Source: Actinomadura barringtoniae (GTDB lineage: Bacteria; Actinomycetota; Actinomycetes; Streptosporangiales; Streptosporangiaceae). Taken from it: a stretch of DNA of 64,000 bases. Location: contig NZ_JAGEOJ010000020.1 in the NCBI RefSeq assembly GCF_017573505.1, positions 1 through 64,000 on the forward strand, in the 5' to 3' direction. Position 1 is the stretch's first letter. The number at the start of each line of letters is the position of its first letter. Of this stretch, positions 61,390 through 64,000 are shown piece by piece. The position numbers and the translations under genes are program-made. Under the pieces are notes generated by a model, which made no database searches, was not told the DNA's origin, and saw nothing but the letters and a program-made list of their open reading frames with translations.

Positions 61390-63549
61390 TTGATCGAGTT
61401 GAACGACCGCGCGGACGACCGTGCGGACGACCCGGCGAGCGGCCGGGACGACGAGCCGGTGAACGAGCGGGAGACCGCGGCGGGCGAGGCGTCGCCGCGG
61501 CGGCCGGCCTGGACCACGCGCGCGCTGGATCGCGGCACCGACCTGGCGCTGCTGGCGTTCGCCGCCTGGACCGTGATCTACCACCTCGGCCTGCTGCTGC
61601 GGCCGCCGACGTGGATCCTGCTGGACTTCTGGTTCGCCGCCATGGTGGTGATCCTCGCCCTCTACGTCTGGCGGCGCGTGACCGGAGCGCGGTCGGCCCC
61701 GCTCTGGACCGACCGGCCGAGCCTGTGGCGGGCCAGGGCGCCCTGGCCGTTCGCCCTGATCGCCGTCGCGGCGGGCCTCGGCGCGGCCTGGTCGGGCTCG
61801 CAGCACAAGTACGGCACGCCGTGGGTCTACACCTGGTCGCTCGGGCTGGTGAGCGTCGGCGCGACCGTGATCTGCGTCTGCTGGGGCGGGATAGCCGCCC
61901 GCCGGACCGGCGAGGGCGAGCGGGAGCCCGCTGAGAGCGACCGGGGACCCGCCGTCACCGAGGGCGACCGGTGGGGCGAGGGCTACTGGGGCTCGCTCGT
62001 CGGGCTGCTCACCTCGGCCGGGTTCGCGGCCGCGTCGCTGTTCATCGTCAACACCGACGCCGACGACGCGTTCTTCGTGTCCCGGTCGGTCGCGACGGCG
62101 GCGGAGGGGCGGATCCCGTTCCACGACGTGATCTTCTCCAGCGGCGACTTCGGGCCGGTCGCGGGCGAGCCACCGGTCTCCTCGGTCGAGGTCCTGTCGG
62201 GCGCGATGGCGCGGTTCACCGGGCTGGCGGCGCCCTCGTTCCTCTGGTTCGTGACCCTGCCCGTCATCACGTTCATCGCGGTCTGGTCGATGTGGCGGCT
62301 CGTGCGGGCCTGGGCGCCGCGCCGGGTGATCCTGTGCTTCGTGACCGCCGCGGTGTTCCTGCTCTGGACGGGCGGCAGCGGCGCCTCGATCGGCGCGTTC
62401 CACCTGCTGCGCATGTGGCAGGGCAAGGCGATGCTGGTGTCGGCCCTGATCCCGCTGCTGTACGTCTATTTCACGCGGCTGGCGGAGCGGCGTACGGCGA
62501 CGTCGCTGCTGATGGTGTTCGCGGCCGGGATCGTCGCCACCGGCATGACCTCGACGGCCGCGTTCGTGCTGCCGCTGGTCACCGCCGCTGCCGTCGCGCC
62601 GCTGGTCCTCACCGGCCGGATCCGTACCGGCGCCGCCGCCTGCCTGGCGATGGCCTACCCGCTGGGCGCGGGCGTGCTGGTGAAGGTGTTCCACGACAAC
62701 ACCGAGGTGATCGGCAAGACCCGTGACGCGCCGTCGAGTTTCGGGATGGTGCTGCTCGCGGGCGTTCCGGCCCTGGCGGCGGGATGCGGGCTGTGGCTGG
62801 CGCCCTGGCTGGCCCGGCGGGGCGTGCCCGCGCTCTTCGTCACCGGGATCGCCGTCCTGCTGTCGGTGCTGTTCGTCGGGGACGTCCTGAAGTCCATCGG
62901 CGAGACCATGCACACCGGCCAGGTGATGTGGCGGGCGATCTGGATCGCGCCCGTCCCGGTGCTGGTCGGACTCCTCGCCGCCGTGCCGCTGCCGCTGAAG
63001 TGGATGCGGCCCGTCTGGGTACGGGCCTCGTTCGGGATCGTGCCGGCGGCCGCACTGTGCACGACGATGATCATCGGCGGCATCCCGCTGTGGTCGTCGC
63101 GCTCCGGATCGTCGGTCGAGAGCGCCCCTTCGTGGAAGGCCGATCCGGACGAGCTCAAGACCTCGCAGGAGGTCGTGCGGATGGCCGAGGCCAGGGGCGG
63201 CCGGTTCGTGCTCATGCCGTTCCTCTACATGCGGACCGTGCCGCAGTTCTCGGCGCGCGTGCACGCGGTCAACCCCAACGACCACTACCTGGAGATGCTG
63301 CCCGCGCCCAGGCAGTACATCGACGACCGGCTGCTGCTGACGCGCCTGGCCAGGGGCGCCCCGAAGCCGACCAAGCCCGAGTCCCGCGACACTCTCCAGC
63401 GGGTCGGCGTCACGGTCGCCTGCGTGTTCCCCGCCGACGCGGCCGGGCTGCGGCGGCTGAAGTACGCGGGCTACACCGGTAACACCAATGTCGGGCTTCT
63501 CGTCTGCGCGTTCCCGGGCGGCCTTCACGGGCGGCCGATCACGCCCTGA
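61390..63549 (+). CDS. Large multi-pass membrane protein, possible GT-C glycosyltransferase
   Basis: About 719 residues with roughly 12 membrane helices. A charged N-terminal tail (DRADDRADD) precedes the first helix. The first large loop carries NTDADDAFFVSRS and GRIPFHDVIFSSGD, where GT-C glycosyltransferases have their acidic catalytic motif. A soluble C-terminal domain ends with ACVFPADAAGLRRLKYAG. The start is uncertain: TTG 61390 has a GGGGAC sequence about ten bases upstream and lies after the likely transcription start, while GTG 61459 is another option. The donor and acceptor are unknown. Confidence 0.75.
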   Translation: MIELNDRADDRADDPASGRDDEPVNERETAAGEASPRRPAWTTRALDRGTDLALLAFAAWTVIYHLGLLLRPPTWILLDFWFAAMVVILALYVWRRVTGARSAPLWTDRPSLWRARAPWPFALIAVAAGLGAAWSGSQHKYGTPWVYTWSLGLVSVGATVICVCWGGIAARRTGEGEREPAESDRGPAVTEGDRWGEGYWGSLVGLLTSAGFAAASLFIVNTDADDAFFVSRSVATAAEGRIPFHDVIFSSGDFGPVAGEPPVSSVEVLSGAMARFTGLAAPSFLWFVTLPVITFIAVWSMWRLVRAWAPRRVILCFVTAAVFLLWTGGSGASIGAFHLLRMWQGKAMLVSALIPLLYVYFTRLAERRTATSLLMVFAAGIVATGMTSTAAFVLPLVTAAAVAPLVLTGRIRTGAAACLAMAYPLGAGVLVKVFHDNTEVIGKTRDAPSSFGMVLLAGVPALAAGCGLWLAPWLARRGVPALFVTGIAVLLSVLFVGDVLKSIGETMHTGQVMWRAIWIAPVPVLVGLLAAVPLPLKWMRPVWVRASFGIVPAAALCTTMIIGGIPLWSSRSGSSVESAPSWKADPDELKTSQEVVRMAEARGGRFVLMPFLYMRTVPQFSARVHAVNPNDHYLEMLPAPRQYIDDRLLLTRLARGAPKPTKPESRDTLQRVGVTVACVFPADAAGLRRLKYAGYTGNTNVGLLVCAFPGGLHGRPITP

Positions 63550-63634
63550 CGCACGACCGAAAAGCTTTCTCCGTTTTGAAGGCGATTGTCGGGGCATCGG
63601 CGGTGGGTCCGTCCACAGACCTACGGAGGCTGAC

Positions 63635-64000
63635 ATGCCGACCGCCATCATGGTCGTCATCGCCGTCGTGATCGTCGCGATCCTCGTCGCCGTCGGCTAC
63701 CTGGCCTGGAACCAGGTCCGCAGCCAGCGGCTGCGGAGCCGTTTCGGCCCCGAATACGATCGCGCCGTCGAGCGGCACGGCGGCCGGGGCGCCGCCGAGA
63801 AGGAACTTCGCTCGCGCGAGCAGCGGCACCAGGAGCTGGACCTGCACGACCTGCCGGACGAGCAGCGCGAGCTCTACCGCGAGCAGTGGGTGCACGTTCA
63901 GGAGCGGTTCGTAGACACCCCGGAGGGCGCGCTGGAGGAGGCCGACCGGCTCGTCCTGGTGGTGATGGGCCAGCGCGGCTACCCGACCGGGGGGTTCGAG
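63635..64000 (+). CDS. Membrane-anchored hypothetical protein (partial at window edge)
   Basis: The first 122 residues are visible and the frame is open to the edge. An N-terminal membrane helix (IMVVIAVVIVAILVAVGYLAW) leads to a charged cytoplasmic-type region (GPEYDRAVERHGGRGAAEKEL, then REQRHQELDLHDLP and YREQWVHVQERFVD). Proteins of this kind are widespread in actinomycetes without known function. ATG 63635 has a clear CGGAGG ribosome site. Confidence 0.85.
   Translation, partial: MPTAIMVVIAVVIVAILVAVGYLAWNQVRSQRLRSRFGPEYDRAVERHGGRGAAEKELRSREQRHQELDLHDLPDEQRELYREQWVHVQERFVDTPEGALEEADRLVLVVMGQRGYPTGGFE

Noticed and set aside
61174..63660. An 828-codon minus-strand frame
   Set aside because: It is antisense to the large membrane protein and consists of low-complexity Arg/Gly/His/Asp sequence.

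Overview
The window is high-GC DNA from a filamentous actinomycete. It shows GTG starts, SD-poor promoters, MbtH/NRPS genes, a StrR-type regulator, glucosyl-3-phosphoglycerate synthase and a RamB/AceA pair. A member of the Streptosporangiales or a relative is plausible, but nothing in the window fixes the genus. No rRNA, tRNA or CRISPR array was seen.

Positions 1-36040 hold part of a non-ribosomal peptide cluster that continues past the left edge. MbtH and two giant NRPS genes run on the minus strand (17232 to 1, the second NRPS cut by the window edge). Reading the adenylation pockets by alignment to GrsA gives Phe-Asp-Asp-Asp-Phe for the five complete modules. A dual epimerization/condensation-type domain follows the fourth module. 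An EntF-like starter condensation domain together with a fatty acyl-AMP ligase and ACP (24116-26191) suggests an N-acylated lipopeptide. Tailoring and precursor genes are a CmlA-type diiron beta-hydroxylase, a SyrP/TauD-type dioxygenase, a luciferase-like monooxygenase, a formyltransferase and an SbnA-like diaminopropionate-type synthase. A StrR-like ParB-fold activator, a two-component system, an ABC exporter and a MacB/FtsX-type ABC pair give control, export or self-protection.

Positions 36040-45400 are a decayed actinomycete integrative element. It contains a truncated conjugation ATPase, a DUF2637 (SpdB-like) protein, an ATPase fragment, two related same-orientation IS5-type transposase remnants, and an intact tyrosine integrase with excisionase. 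Between the two IS remnants sits an intact two-gene operon: a 1152-residue zinc-ribbon/helical-repeat/CHAT protease, translationally coupled to a 164-residue single-pass membrane protein. This is the best candidate in the window for an undescribed conflict or defence system.

Positions 45400-64000 look like core chromosome. They carry an acyl-CoA dehydrogenase with twin operator-like repeats, gpgS, ramB divergent from aceA, a secreted M1 metallopeptidase, and an ABC-2 exporter trio. They also carry a CitA/CitB-type two-component system divergent from a nitrate/taurine-type ABC importer, and several membrane proteins. Clear hairpin terminators separate most of these units.
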